Of a stretch of DNA of 64,000 nucleotides, positions 1 to 11,439 are shown in pieces (position 1 is the stretch's first letter; every line of letters begins with the position of its first letter). The notes under the pieces were generated by a model. It made no database searches. It was not told the DNA's origin and was given only the letters and a program-made list of their open reading frames with translations. Origin of the DNA: Manis javanica. Lineage: Eukaryota > Chordata > Mammalia > Pholidota > Manidae. Position numbers and translations under genes: made by a program. The stretch covers positions 101,115,160 to 101,179,159 of the forward strand of contig NC_133160.1 in assembly GCF_040802235.1 (NCBI RefSeq), given 5' to 3'.

Positions 1-2380
1 CTGCTCATTAAAAATAAACCCATGGTACCCAATTTAGAAAACACCTACTAATGAAAAAGTTGGAAAAGAGAGAGGCACCTACCCATGTATATAATCTTCC
101 CATTCAAAGAGGCACTATTCCACAGCTGCTATGGAGTTTATAATTAACAGACAAGCTTAACCAACAACAGAAATTTCTGGAACCTACTATAAATTACACT
201 AGAGGCTTGCTTATTCCAAATTTAGGTTACAAGCATGAGCTAGATTCAGTGGTTGAATATCAAAGCCTTCTTGACACACTTCTAGCTCAAGTCTCTTGCA
301 ATCACTCCGCATTGCCTATGGGGGAGTGGGCTGCAGGCTGCGTAAGGTGCTGACCTGACCCCCACACAGGCAGAAGCAGAGGGACTGCTCCAACACTTCC
401 ACTCACTCCCAGGGGCCCAGCAACCACCCACTGCTAGCTCCATGTTGCTGTCAGGAGGCTCCACCAGAAGCCTGTGAGATTGCACTCAGATGCGTTCACC
501 ATGGTGCCTGCCACAGATCTTTGCTGCTGCTGGAGTGCAAGCAAGGTTTTCATTTCCTTTCTCACCTGCCACCTCAGGCTGAACCCTCCCAGCCAGGTCC
601 TAAGATAAAGGTGTACAGTGAGGCAAGCCTGAGCGACAGGCCCTGCTGGGGGACTACCTGCCAGAAGGCAGAGTCACAAAGGAGACAGAGGGGAAGGGTG
701 TGGAGAGGGTGGCCTTCACAGGTCACAGGTAGCTTGGCAGAGTCTCCTTCCACATTTGAATCCACTTCATCATGAGCTGCACTACCACAGGAAGTCTCCT
801 TTGACAGGAGAGGGCACTGCGGCAAAGAAATACCCATCAGAGAAACGATGCCTCCACAAGGCTTGTCTTGCTCCAGAGTTCTCCCTCACGCTAACTCTGG
901 AGGATACAGGAAAGATCTCCTGGCTCCTAAAATACACCCTTCAAGGGCAGGCCAGGGTGACTACAATCTTCAGGGATCACTGATGGGAAGTGGGCATTAA
1001 GTGTCTTTAAGGCCTGGCCAAATGCAGACATTCTCACAGGAAGGACCCTCTGCTGGGCTGTTACTTGCATTAATCCCTCTGTAGGCATGAATTGCTAGAT
1101 TCTGGCTCTCACCTGGACAAACAGCAAGAATCAGAACTCCACAGAAGACACAAGTGAGTTTTAACAGGAAGAGGGGAAAGAAAACCGTGGTTCTTAATCT
1201 TTACAATATGAAAAACATTTTTAAAAGGCAAAAGCTATCCTCCCACCTCTGTAACAGTTGCTTCTTATACTTTTGCATTATATTAATTGGTAAAACACAC
1301 AATGAGTAGAATTTGCTAACTTAGTGTTTGAGGTGGGTGCATACTGTTAACTGAATTTTTATCTTAATGAACAGATCTACATTTGAAAACCTATGGTATC
1401 AAGTACATCGTACATATAAAGGTGTACATACATAGGAACTACACTACAAATCCTCTTTTTGAAATCTCAAGAGTCCAGGGTCCACAGGTGAGGAACCCGT
1501 GGCTAGAACACTGGGTATGGCTCCAGGTGAGCAGGCTTGGTGGTATGGGGTCTGAGAGGATGCCAGGGAGAGAACCTGGAGGCAAAGAATGGGCAAGGAG
1601 CCCACAAACCATCCTTCACATACTTACATAATTCTGCTTAAGATCAGCCTGCAGCCCTTTATCATGAAAGTTAACAATTATAAATTAATACTGACATTTG
1701 GGCTGGGAACTATGGAACACAGCCACAAGCCATCAGAGGAAATAAATATGAGAAAAGTGGGAGATAGTGTCATGGAAAAAAGTTAGCTCATCCTGATGAC
1801 AAACTGACTTTTCTAAATGAACACAAAAGAGTAAACTCATCTGGGAAAAAACAGCAAGACTGTTCTTTAATGAAGCTTCAGTAACTCAATTTGATTTGGA
1901 CTGAATAAAAATGATACAAAGAAAATGGCATACGCCCATGTTAGTATGACAAACACAACATGTTAAATTTTAAGACCCTATACCTTATCACTTCTCACCA
2001 AAAGGAGACTCATTTAAGCATCAGCACAACTATTCCAAATGCAGCTGAAATCTGAGACTGGGGAAGTACCTCACAGAGCCACACTACATATATACTCAAG
2101 GTCAAACTCAGAAAAAGTGCAAAGAAAATGAAATTCAAACCAATGGACTTTGAATATGCCCGGCAACTTTTCTAAATAAAGGAGAGACACCAAAACCTAA
2201 GCGATCTCATTAGCCACCTACTTTTCCAGCTTATCCTCTCATTGCCCTCCATCAACTGTCTTGCACACAACTTAACATTTCCTGAATGACTGCACCGTGA
2301 TACCCAGGCCTTTTTTAATCACTAGGTACTCACATATGTGCAAGAAGCTTGGTGTTCCTGCCACATTCTCACTCCCTCTC
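1..2380. other. HERC3 intron 2 (partial), no further feature recognised
   Basis: This is intronic DNA downstream of the HERC3 exon in transcript direction. The stretch at about 280-980 is more GC-balanced than its surroundings and holds short open frames on both strands. They have no domain, no convincing splice sites and no match I know. I assign nothing else here. Confidence 0.5.
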
Positions 2381-2382
2381 TC

Positions 2383-2405
2383 ACTCACACACACACACAC
2401 ACACT
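2383..2405. repeat. (CA)n microsatellite
   Basis: A run of about ten CA dinucleotides follows a short CT-rich lead-in. It lies in HERC3 intron 2, about 600 bases past the exon donor in transcript direction. Confidence 0.9.
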
Positions 2406-2989
2406 CAAGTCCTACCCATGCTTCCTACTCAATCCCCAAAGGGAGAAAGAACTCCTCCTTCCCCATTCCCCCAGCATATTCTTCAACTTACCCCGCACAC
2501 CCTTCCACAAGCGGCTCCAAGAGCCATACCACCACAATCTCTCTCATCTTTTTACTCACAACACCAAGCTCAGGGCTCAGCCCACAACACTTAACAAAAG
2601 CGTGTTACAGAAATAAATGAACAAACAGGTAATTAGAAGGAAAACAAGGGGGAAATGCTTCTGACAGTGACTGGACAAGAATTACAAAACGATCATCATG
2701 TCTTAGCATTCAGTTACCAGGGAAAATCTAGTTCTCTAACTCTGAGCTAACTTGTCAACCTCCCTCCCCAGGAACTGATATTACATATGTTATCTAACAA
2801 GACAGAAAAGGAAAAGTCTGTTTTTCCATCAAAAGGCGTGAATTAGACTTCAAAGTTCCAAACCGTCCAGGAAACCTGCACAGTTCAGAGATTCCGGGAA
2901 AGATAAACACCTCGTGAGGCGATCCTGGACCAGCAATGCCCGTTCCTCAGCCTTCCCAACGGCCATGAAGGCAGAGGCATTGCACTCAC

Positions 2990-3244
2990 CTGGCCTGTTT
3001 CCTTCCCTTTCGTGGCCCAGCTGCCCCTTGGTGTTCAGCCCGCAAGTGTAAACTTCCCCATCCTCCAGCAGGAACATGGAGTGGTTTCCCCCACAGGCCA
3101 CTTCCTTGACGCTGCTATCCGATACGAATCCACACACCTGTGGCTCGGCCACAATCCCTTGCAGGTTGGTGCTGATCCCAGGCTGGCCCAGAGACCAAGA
3201 TCCCCAACATAACATTGTTCTTATCCTTCAGGAAGTCACGTAGT
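2990..3244 (-). CDS. HERC3: HERC3 first coding exon (exon 2), start of RCC1-like domain
   Basis: HERC3 is a HECT-type E3 ubiquitin ligase of about 1,050 residues with an N-terminal RCC1-like beta-propeller, reported in the cytoplasm and on vesicles. Read on the minus strand, a pyrimidine-rich acceptor (CTCTCTCCTAG) ends at 3245. It is followed by 29 bases of 5' UTR, the ATG at 3215-3213, and 75 codons plus one base up to 2990. The donor GTGAGT starts at 2989, so the exon ends in phase 1. The peptide opens MLCWGSWSLGQPG and contains VACGGNHS, VYTCGLNTKGQLGHE and EGNRP. This matches my memory of human HERC3 residues 1-75 with only a few substitutions; HERC4 begins MLCWG too but then differs strongly. 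The reading frame stays open past the donor to 2850, but that tail is intronic and unlike any RCC1 repeat. The remaining exons lie beyond position 1. No damage is seen, so the gene is probably functional. Confidence 0.95.
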
Positions 3245-4080
3245 CTAGGAGAGAGTTTTGTTAAATAAGTTACAAACAAAAAAATAGGTAAAAGAAAATC
3301 ACTTTAATAAATGTAATCAGTTTAAAAAATACCCCCCCTCTTAACATTCTTCAGCTACCTTGCATCACAAAGTAGCACATAATACTCTCGTTGAAAATAG
3401 TCATGATATGACACTACCATCATGCTGTATGAGTTTAAAATAACATTTCTAAACAAATTTTGTGTAAATTAATAGTGAACACAGTCAGGGTGTGATTTTC
3501 AGCACACTGAAGAGGAACTCTGCGTACAGGAGACTTGCTGAACCAATCTTTCCAAACCATTGTGGCAATAACAGTTTTCGAATTACCCTCATGATTTCAC
3601 CTTGTTCTTTCTCACAACACCTTTCCTTTTTCTGCTCATTTAATTTTTTAAAATTTCTTAAACTAATTAACTATTTTAGGTAGCCTACTATTATCTGGGG
3701 TAGTAGTAGTAATTCACCACTTGAAACAGAATGAGAAATGGAAAAAAAAATACAATTTTCTCTGCCATTCCCTCTTACCCATCCTTCTGTGTCTGAGTCA
3801 AGCTTCATGTCCTACCTGAAAGCTTCTGAGACCAGTCCAGCCACAGCCTGCATCCTTCTGACACATCTAATATACTGCCTTGATTGGTGACTTTCTTGAT
3901 GTAACTTAACTCCTCAGCCAGATTTTAATTGCCTTAAACAGAGACCACAGTGTAACACATACCTCTTCAATTTATCAGGTAAGCAAATTTTGGCTGATTG
4001 ATTACTGCTGACCTAGCCCAAAGTTTCACTACCTTTTAAAAATTCATGCTTCCGTTTCTTATGAATGAAAACAAAAAGCT
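3245..4080. other. HERC3 intron 1, no feature recognised
   Basis: AT-rich intronic sequence directly upstream of the HERC3 exon 2 acceptor. I see no repeat family or open frame worth naming. Confidence 0.5.
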
Positions 4081-4084
4081 CAAC

Positions 4085-4440
4085 TCTCTCCACCAATTCA
4101 CACTATGATGGCTATAACCAAACAGGACAAATAATAACAAGTGTTGGTAAGGATGTGGAGAAACTGGAGCCCTCCTAAATTCCTGGTAGGAATGTAAAAT
4201 GACACTGGTGCTTTGGGAAACAGTTTATCAAAAGGCTAAACACAGAGTTAGCATATGATCCAGCAATTCCACTCCTAGATATATACACAAGAGAACTGCA
4301 AACATACAACCACACAAAAACTTGTACACATTCACAGCAGCACCATTCATAATACCAAAAGATGAAAGTAAACTCAAATATCCATCAGTTGATGAACAGA
4401 TAAATAAAAGATGGTATTTCTACACACTGGTCTATTATCT
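4085..4440 (+). mobile_element. Old L1 fragment (ORF2 3' part)
   Basis: The segment follows the canonical L1 ORF2 C-terminal order: a degenerate 'ATGGCTATAACCAAA' and 'GTTGGTAAGGATGTGGAGAAA' stretch, then 'CCAGCAATTCCACTCCTAG', 'ATAATACCAAAAGATG' and 'TATCCATCAGTTGATGAACAG'. It is strongly diverged and has no open frame. It belongs to an old mammalian-wide L1M-type subfamily and lies in HERC3 intron 1, antisense to the gene. Confidence 0.85.
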
Positions 4441-4743
4441 GGCTATCTACAGTAATGCTACCTAACTTACTCTTGACCTTTTGAGGTTTTCAGGACAGGC
4501 ATGATAAAGCCCAAAATGCTATATAAAACTGAATCTCAATTTACTGTCTTAACCAGAAAGTTTTGCTTCTTCCCAAGATCTTTATTTCTTGTCTAGACTT
4601 GTCTAGAATTAACACAATATTAAGCTTAAATGTTATTCTTTGAGTTAACTGCAAAAAGGGAGGAGAAATAAAATGCAAAGTGAGGGTAGGGTGGGGAGGT
4701 GAGAGTAGGAATGTATACATTTTAAGAGATCATTAAGATCATC

Positions 4744-5131
4744 TGTGGATAAAGTGAAGGTTCCTATGGCCAGGATTCTCACGTGGCCCTGGTTGGCTAG
4801 CTCACTACATACGTGTGGGCAATACATTGCTATTGACTCTATATAAAGAGTTTCGCCCAGTGCTCTGCATGATATAGTGGTATGGCAGCAATGCTGCAGG
4901 GCAGCAGAGATGAGACTGGAGTGGTGGCAGCATGGGCAGAGAGGCCCAGAGGCAAAGACCAGCTTGCTGCATGCAGACTCGCTCTGAGTGGACAGGATTC
5001 TAGTGATTGACCTGCTGCTGTAGAAATAAAGTTGGGTATAACCCTTTCACCCCAAGAACGTTTACTGGCATTTCTTTGGTCACACTGAATCCATAGTGAA
5101 CTTTTCCAGGCTGAAACCTATTGGCAAGGCA
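4744..5131 (+). mobile_element. Solo LTR of the same ERVL/HERV-S-like family as the 39-46 kb provirus
   Basis: The segment starts TGTGG and ends GGCA, and is flanked by a perfect 5-bp duplication, TCATC (4739-4743 and 5132-5136). It aligns along its length with the provirus LTRs: 'GGTTCCTATGG.CAGGAT', the 'GCCCAGTGCTCTG' segment, 'CCCTTTCACCCCAA', 'TTTCTTTGGTCACA.TGAATCCATAG' (broken at the variable base) and 'TTGGCAAGGCA'. It is 388 bp against 301 bp in the provirus. The extra sequence lies between the TATATAAA box (4840-4847) and the AATAAA signal (5025-5030). It sits in HERC3 intron 1, antisense to the gene. It is a product of LTR-LTR recombination that removed the internal region. Confidence 0.85.
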
Positions 5132-5269
5132 TCATCATAATCTTTTTATGATTTCATTTTCCAAATGTGCTAAATTGCTGTATCCACACTTCTTCATTTT
5201 TAATGTTTCACATTGTTCTTATCTCAGCTACCAATAACTATATAAGCAACATCATGCTTATCAGACATC

Positions 5270-5466
5270 AGTCTATGCCAATAAGCATTTTTCATCACAA
5301 CAACCCTGTGCCATAGGACTATTTTCAGTCTTATTTTCAAATAAAGCAAGGCTCAGAGAGATTAAGAAGCATGTCCAAGGTCACTCAGCCAGAAAAAGCC
5401 AGAACCAAACTATGCCTAAGTCTGATGCCAATGTTCACACTCTTATCCACTGGACTACCATGCCAC
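5270..5466 (-). repeat. MIR SINE, antisense
   Basis: The order of degenerate blocks is that of a reverse-complement MIR: 'AAGGCTCAGAGAGATTAAG', 'CCAAGGTCACTCAGCCAG', 'GCCAGAACCAAACTATG', then 'CACTCTTATCCACTGGACTACCA'. It is an ancient tRNA-derived SINE, diverged and without function evident from sequence. Confidence 0.85.
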
Positions 5467-5639
5467 CCAGTAGATTAATATGTCACCTACAAGAGCAAGA
5501 ACACAAAACATCACAGAATGACTCAACTGTAGTCAGTACACAATACAGGATGTAAACTTGTAAATAAATTTCCCCTCTGAGAGTGAAATAGTCAGAATTA
5601 AGAGCTAATGGATAAGATTAGGCAGCTGTAGCATTAAGC

Positions 5640-5960
5640 CATCCCCTTAACCCGCCAAGTACTATGTGTCTAAAAATATGGTATCAAGAAACAGGACTGT
5701 ATGTCTACATGAAGAATGAACAATGCTCATGGCAGCTTTATTCGTACTAAACAAAAATGACACAACCTAAAAGCCCATTGACAAAAGCTGGATAAACAGA
5801 TTCAGTATATTCACACAATGGAACACTTCTCATCCATAACAAGGGTGTGCAGGTGAAACTGGCCATGACTGAAATGCACTCACTGTGAAAGAAAGCTGCG
5901 ACTCGGTGTGGTGCAAGCTTTCTATGAATGAAGATTAGTTTACAAAAAAATTCCTCAAGG
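5640..5960 (+). mobile_element. Old L1 fragment
   Basis: Highly decayed L1 ORF2-end vocabulary, such as 'CATGGCAGCTTTATTCGTA', 'AAAAGCCCATTGACAAAAG', 'ATGGAACACTTCTCA' and a 'TCTATGAATGAAG' tail. No open frame survives. It lies in HERC3 intron 1. Confidence 0.6.
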
Positions 5961-5989
5961 GAATTATCGACTGCTTTTTTGTCTAACAT

Positions 5990-6595
5990 CTCAAGTCCCC
6001 TTTATCTGGTAACAAGCTACCTGCTGTGCAGAAGGACGGGCATGACCCAGGACAAGCCACCCGAGGCCACCCCCGAATAGGCTCGTGCTCCCAACCGGTC
6101 AGAGTCCTTCCCCCCTGAGTTCCACGGAGCTCAAGGGAAGGCTGCCTTTTGCCCCTGAAGGATAACTGAGGCGGCTGGAAGCTACCCTCCCTGCCAGACG
6201 GAGGACACCTAGAAAACTTTACAAACCTCCAGTCGCAGACGTGCTAAGACAAGAGACAGAGTCCCAGCGATGCTGAGTGAGCCTCGGATCCCCCTCTTGT
6301 CTGGTGCCAGCACCCCCACCTTTACTCTTCCTAAGTAAAGCTGTTCTTCACTGTGGATTCCAGATTTGTGAACTTTCCTATCCTCTAAAATTAATTTGTA
6401 ACCCCAAAATCAATACTTGGAACATTTCTGTAGCCAATCCTAGACATGTGCAGAGGTGAAACATCTAAGTCATCCTATACACACACTTCCAGCTGAAGCT
6501 GAACAAGATGATGGTCTGCTTTCTTGTTCCAGCTTTCAGACTATAAATGAGTGGCCTTTTGGCAGTCTATTAAGTGTCATGTTTTTCACCTTTTT
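5990..6595. other. Moderately GC-rich intronic segment of unknown origin
   Basis: At 6000-6330 the sequence is clearly richer in G, C and CpG than neighbouring intron, with CCGAGGCC, ACCGGTC and GTCGCAGACG motifs. It ends in a 'CTAAGTAAAGCTG' stretch. It could be a degraded LTR of an unrecognised family or an alternative HERC3 5' exon. I found no paired LTR ends or target duplication and no clear splice pair. Confidence 0.3.
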
Positions 6596-6599
6596 GTAT

Positions 6600-7310
6600 T
6601 TTTTTGGTGGTGATGTTGCTGTTTAAAATGGCGCCCAAGTGTGGAGATAAAGTACTACCGTCTAGGGTTCCTAAGTGTTCCACAGCAAGAAGGCTGTAAT
6701 GTGCCTCACAGAGAAAATACATGTGTTAGATGAGCCTCATTCATATATGAGTTATAGTTCTGTTGGCTCTGAGTTCAATGTTAATTCAACAATAGGGTAT
6801 ATCTTTTAAAAAAGGCAGAAGAAATTCACCAATATATCTGTACATGTAGCTGCTATGGGAAGTCCTAAACTAGCATCCATAGTGCATAAGGAAGCTACAG
6901 AAAAGATGGAAAACAGCTGACTCTGTGGATTCATGAGATGATGACTGATGACAGCATGTAGTGGGCAGCCCTGCGGTGAGGCTGAAAGTCAAAGAAATTT
7001 CCTGTCACATTACTCAGGTTCAGGAAAATGTTAAAAATCTTTCTTGACTAGTGTTTTATTAGAAAGAAATATTGAGTACAATTAACCATTTGTAAGAAAT
7101 ACATATTAAATAAGGTGTCTAAACAAAACCACACATGAACACACACAAAACAAGGTTATGTGTTGATCAGCTTGACCAGAGGCTCCCCACAGGAACCTGA
7201 CTGACCCTCTTTTACCCCACAAGCAATGGCTAGGATTCACTAATTCTGTGTTTGCAGCAACTTTATGAAACATAACTACCATAAACAATGAAAATCAACT
7301 ATACATAGTC
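6600..7310 (+). mobile_element. Tigger (pogo-type) DNA transposon remnant, internally deleted
   Basis: Six-frame reading of 6625-6910 gives broken matches to the N-terminal helix-turn-helix part of Tigger transposase: a degenerate 'VMCLTEKI' block, 'MSYS.VG.EFNVN', then 'IVHKEATEKMEN'. The stretch 7080-7310 matches the 3' end of Tigger elements ('ATATTAAATAAGGTGTCT', 'CAAGGTTATGTGTTGATCAG', 'AACTTTATGAAACATAACTA'). The DDE catalytic core between them is missing. Stops and frameshifts abound, so it is a fossil in HERC3 intron 1. Confidence 0.75.
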
Positions 7311-7439
7311 TAAGTGTCTTTTTTGTTTACTTAAGATTATTTGAATTGGATTTCTGGCACTTAAAGAAAAAAGAAAAACTCCTGACTGATGATATTAATA
7401 ATGACTTTAATAACAACAGCAGGCAAGACATTAATTTGA

Positions 7440-7685
7440 GCTTACTCTGAGTCTGGTTCTTTTCTGTGTTTCACAGATATAAACTCATTTAATCTTCTAT
7501 GAGGTAGGTATACTATTACCATCTGTAATTTATAGATGAAGAAAGTGAAACCAAAAAATAAAAATAAAGGATAGAAAAAAGAAAGCAAGACAGTGAAGTG
7601 ACTTGATCCAATTACACAACTAGGTAGTGGCAGAGAGAGAGTTTAAGCCCAGAGCCAGTGCTCTTGACCATTATGCTTTATAATG
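7440..7685 (-). repeat. MIR SINE, antisense
   Basis: The blocks 'GAGGTAGGTATACTATTACC', 'ATAGATGAAGAAAGTGAAACC', an A-rich insertion, 'GTGACTTGATCCAATTACAC', 'TAGGTAGTGGCAGAG' and 'GTGCTCTTGACCATTATGC' are in reverse-complement MIR order. About 30 bases of AAAATA-type simple sequence interrupt it near 7555-7585. Confidence 0.85.
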
Positions 7686-7689
7686 AGGA

Positions 7690-8855
7690 GTCTAGAAAAT
7701 AGACAGGGTAAGAACTTCCCAATGTCTCTAGCCCTATCTCAGAGAGAAAGGCATCATGATCATTCAACTTAGTTGATCTGCTAAGTAATCACTGCCCAAT
7801 AGCAGACATAAGTAGATCAGACTCCATGACACTGGTCATTAAATTCTGAGTCACTTGCCTTGCCTAGATTCCATGATTAACAAGCAACCTGAAATAACTT
7901 GGTTTCCAACAAGATCCTACTATGGGGAAAGAACACAGTGACCTGCTGACCAAAGCATCCCGGCTTTCTTGGCCTTTCTACTTCTCATTATTAATTTGGC
8001 ATCCTGGATCTATGAGCTTCTTATAAGTTCATTTAGCATGAGTCAGTCCTTCAGTCAGCTGAACTCTGGGTGTCTTGACCAAATGCAAGCCTGGGTAATC
8101 AGCCTGATGCATGGCATCGCCCATAACTGGCTAGTAGGAACCATTTATGAAAAGAGACAAATAGGACTACTGTTTAAGAAAGCTTCAAAAATCCTTCCCA
8201 ACTGAGTTGTAGAAATGGAATTGTCGAGAAGTCAAATAAAAACTACTAAGCAAAGTAACTAAATCACAACCACAAATAAGATATATTTCTATGAGTGAAT
8301 TATTAACCATAATTGGAAATACGGTCTCAGTCATCATGATGCTCTGCCAAAACTACATAGGAGGCACTAAAATCATCTAGCTTTCAGGGGAGAAGTACAG
8401 TGCATTGAAGAGAAGCCAGCCATCAATACAACTTTTGCTTAAAAGTACATCAAGGTGGACCCCAAATCTAGTAGCTACTAGTATCCATGAATTTAAAAGT
8501 CTAGCTTCAGCAATATTCTTCATCACTTGGGACTTTGATCTCCCAGGTCCTCCTACCCATTTTTTCTCACTCACTGTCTCCCTTACTCCTAGAGAAATAG
8601 AATCTTTTATTTTCCTTCAAAACACACAATTATGCATAAGTGCTGCAGAAGAATATGCAAAGACTGCACTATGGTTCAGCATCTATCCCGGCCACCTTGG
8701 CTGTTCCATGCCACCTCCCTCCCAGTCTCTCCATTTATGCCTGCCCCTTATTTCCCCACCATAACAAGATATTTCGTTCCCTTGATGTCACACCTGGTAT
8801 TTTTCCCAGCACTTCTCATCTATTTTGGTAAAACGATCCAGGATAATCTTAGCAG
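7690..8855. other. HERC3 intron 1, no feature recognised
   Basis: Ordinary AT-rich intron. Open frames on both strands at 8377-8892 are short, overlap each other and show no domain or splice context. Confidence 0.45.
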
Positions 8856-9085
8856 GGTTTCAGGGTCAAAAGGCCTAAAGTTCAAGTCCTGAATTAACGA
8901 CAAGCTAGCTGTGAAACTCTGGGGAAGATATTTAACACTTAAGTGTGTTTTCCTGTCTTTAAAGTGGGGAGAAGAGAGCGACAGGACGGTTGTGAGGCCT
9001 AATGTGAAAATCCATGTAAACAGTGCTTAGCCTGGTGCCTGGTAAACAGTAGCAAGTGACCAGTAAGTATCAGCTGCTGTCCTCA
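8856..9085 (+). repeat. MIR SINE, sense
   Basis: MIR order on the plus strand: 'AAGTTCAAGTCCTGAATTA', 'CTAGCTGTGAAACTCTGGG', 'TTTAAAGTGGGGAGAAG', 'GGTTGTGAGG', 'CAGTGCTTAGCCTGGTGCCT' and 'CAGTAAGTATCAGCTG'. Confidence 0.8.
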
Positions 9086-9089
9086 CTGT

Positions 9090-10015
9090 TAATCCTGCTC
9101 CCAGGGCTCTTCTCTGAGACCCCAGCAAACAGGCTGGGGCTGTGACTCCTTTCTCCCTGCCTGCAGTTAGCATTAACCGTGCCCGCCAAATCTGCACTAC
9201 AGCAAAGCAGCAGTACCACCGTCTGCTGTAACTTTCAGAAAGTGGATTCAAGGTTGCTAAGAGAAAGTTTTCTAGTCTATTTCCTTTTAAATTCTGGGGA
9301 GGGCAGGGGGGCAAGATGAATCTCTATCAGTCCTAGTGAGTTGAATGCTAAAAGACAAGCTGAAATTTCTCATCTTTGTCTTATTCATCAGACTACAGCA
9401 ACCTAACAGCTGATTCTCATTCCTTTGTTTGAAAGTCATGCTGAAACCTGAACAACCCACAGGCAGTACTTCTAATCTCACGACAGGAAGAAGCCTCCTT
9501 TCAAATAAGAGTAGAAGCCATTATCTGAATGATTCGTGGGAAATGGGGGGTAGGTGGTAGGAAAAGGCAATGTCCAAGGCTTCAGTGCTCTGCAGGCCAT
9601 CCCCAAATCCAAGTTTTAAGTCAGTTTAGAACCAAAACTCAAATCCAGTCCAGTAACAAAGAAGATTCATCTGATGATATGCTTTATTGTTAAATTTTAC
9701 TACCATAGGCAAAAATGGCACAGAAGGCAAAGACAGTTTCAACAATGTGAATCCGCTCCTTGCTGTTTTCTCTCCTCTTCACTGTGGTCCCCTGATGCTT
9801 TCAACCAACATAGGAAACATCCCTTCCCTTCCCCTGCTGGTCCCCTCATGGGTGGTGCCTTCTTCACAAGCCGGTGCTGAGTTTTGTGAAGCTAGTAGAA
9901 TTCTCTCTCCACTGTCTGTGTAAGCTGCGCACTGCCTTCAAAAGACACTTGACCAGGCTGGCAAAAGTTGAAGTTCGACAGTGCCAAGTCAAGGATATAG
10001 AGCAACCGAGACTTT
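9090..10015. other. HERC3 intron 1, no feature recognised
   Basis: Mixed-composition intron without a repeat family I can name. Short open frames on both strands (for example 9864-10191) overlap in opposite directions and end in L1 sequence, so they are not genes. Confidence 0.4.
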
Positions 10016-10017
10016 TG

Positions 10018-10910
10018 ACACAGCTGGTGGGAGCGCAAACTGGCATAATCACTTTGGAAAACAAGTCGGCATTATCTAGTGAAGAGGAAGATAGGAACAC
10101 CCCAGAGCACAGCAATTTCACTCATGCCTTTAACAAGCACCGTGTAACTTACCAAGCATCTATGGTGCTCTTGCACTACATGGAGAACTAGAAATACAAA
10201 GAAGAGTGAAACCTGGAAAACTGTGAACTTTTGTGACAGTGGAACTATTACATACCTGCACTTCCCAGGATGGTAGCCATGTGTGGCTACTGAACACTTG
10301 CAATGTGGCTAATGCAATTGAAGAGCTGAAGTTTTAATAAAATAGGCACATATGGCTAGTGGCTGTCTTACTGTTCAATTCAACAAGAAACATATGCCTC
10401 AAGACCTATGCGCTAGAATGTTCATTTCAGCATTATTTGAAACAGATAAGACAAAAATAACACAAATGTCTATCAATAAGAAAACAGATAAACTGTAGCA
10501 CATGCATAAAATAGAATACCGTAAGTGGTGAAAAACAAATGAACTCCACCTCCAAATATCAGAATAGCTATATCTTAAAAACAGTATTGGGGTTAGAGGG
10601 AGGAAGTCACAGAAGAATTCAGAGGATGATGCATTTTTACAAAGTCCAAATGCAAGTATAACAAGTAATTGATGATAAAAATATGAGTGGTGGTAAAGCT
10701 AAGAAGAAAAGCAAGAAAATGATAAATACAGGTTAATGATTATGGGCACAGCAGAGGTGGAGAGTAGAATCTGGAAGGGGCAAAAGGGAGCCTCAATAGC
10801 ATGGCTAATGTTCTGCCTTTGTCCTTTTATTGTTGTCCAGCATATACAGCACATATATTACTTGATGCTTACAAATCCTTCACAATAAAAGAAAATGAAA
10901 AGTACTATTG
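10018..10910 (+). mobile_element. Old L1 3' region interrupted by a hAT-type MITE
   Basis: The piece 10018-10200 matches L1 ORF2-end sequence ('GCTGGTGGGAGCGCAAACTGG', 'CACTTTGGAAAACAAGTCGG'). After an unrelated block at 10230-10385, L1-type 3' sequence resumes ('AATGTCTATCAATAAGAAAAC', 'GGTGGTAAAGCTAAGAAGA', 'GATTATGGGCACAGCAG') up to an A-rich end near 10905. Decay is heavy and no open frame remains. Confidence 0.65.
10230..10388. mobile_element. hAT-Charlie-type MITE
   Basis: The sequence holds the inverted word pair characteristic of one non-autonomous Charlie family: 'GTAGCCATGTGTGGCTACTG', 'AACACTTGCAATGTGGCTAA', then 'ATATGGCTAGTGGCTGTC'. The two flanks are inverted copies around an AT-rich centre. 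I recognise the type but am not sure of the exact family name. It is inserted within an older L1. Confidence 0.6.
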
Positions 10911-10914
10911 AGGT

Positions 10915-11055
10915 AGTGTCACTGCTTCTTGTGTCTCATCTACCAATTCCCCACCCATGCACACTGGGAGCTTCTCCATGGAGAGGACCTGGTTTTACTC
11001 CTCTTTGTATCTCCAGTTCTCAGGACAGAGCAGATGCTTGAAAACTGTTTAGTGA
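10915..11055 (+). repeat. L2 LINE 3' fragment
   Basis: L2 3'-end vocabulary in order: 'ACTGGGAGCTTCTCCATGG', 'GAGGACCTGGTTTTACTCC', 'TTTGTATCTCCAGTTCTCAG', 'CAGAGCAGATGCTTGAAAA'. Ancient and non-coding. Confidence 0.65.
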
Positions 11056-11289
11056 GCTGAATCCAAATATGAGGAAAACCAGAACTCCCACAATCTAGGT
11101 TCTTTAATAGTTCTGTTTTCCAGGTAGTGATAGATAAGCATTCCTTATGCAGTTACAAAAAATAATAACATATATCGTCCCTTCTAAAATGCACTCTCCC
11201 CTCACCACACGTCAGCAGATCTGAAAGTAGAAAGGTGTTTTACATTTTAAGTTGTCATTAAATAGTGGTGTTTCTCAATGTCACCAGCA

Positions 11290-11412
11290 TGCTAGAATTG
11301 AACAATGTAAGCTCCATGAAGGAAGGACTGAGCCTCTTTTGTTCATTTCTCTATCCCTAGACAAGTGTCTGGCACACAGCAGGGGTTCAATAAATAGTTA
11401 TTAAGTAAAGAA
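11290..11412 (+). repeat. L2 LINE 3' end
   Basis: 'GTAAGCTCCATGAAGGAAGG', 'TTCTCTATCCCTAG', 'GTGTCTGGCACACAGCAGG' and 'GGTTCAATAAATAGTTATT' are the standard L2 3'-terminal blocks. Confidence 0.8.
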
Positions 11413-11439
11413 AATGTAATAATTACCAATATTATAAGC

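Noticed and set aside
2850-2989. Continuation of the HERC3 open frame beyond residue 76
   Set aside because: A GTGAGT donor at 2989 and loss of RCC1-repeat similarity right there show this part is intron.
3012-3212. Plus-strand frame opposite the HERC3 exon
   Set aside because: Antisense shadow of the coding exon.
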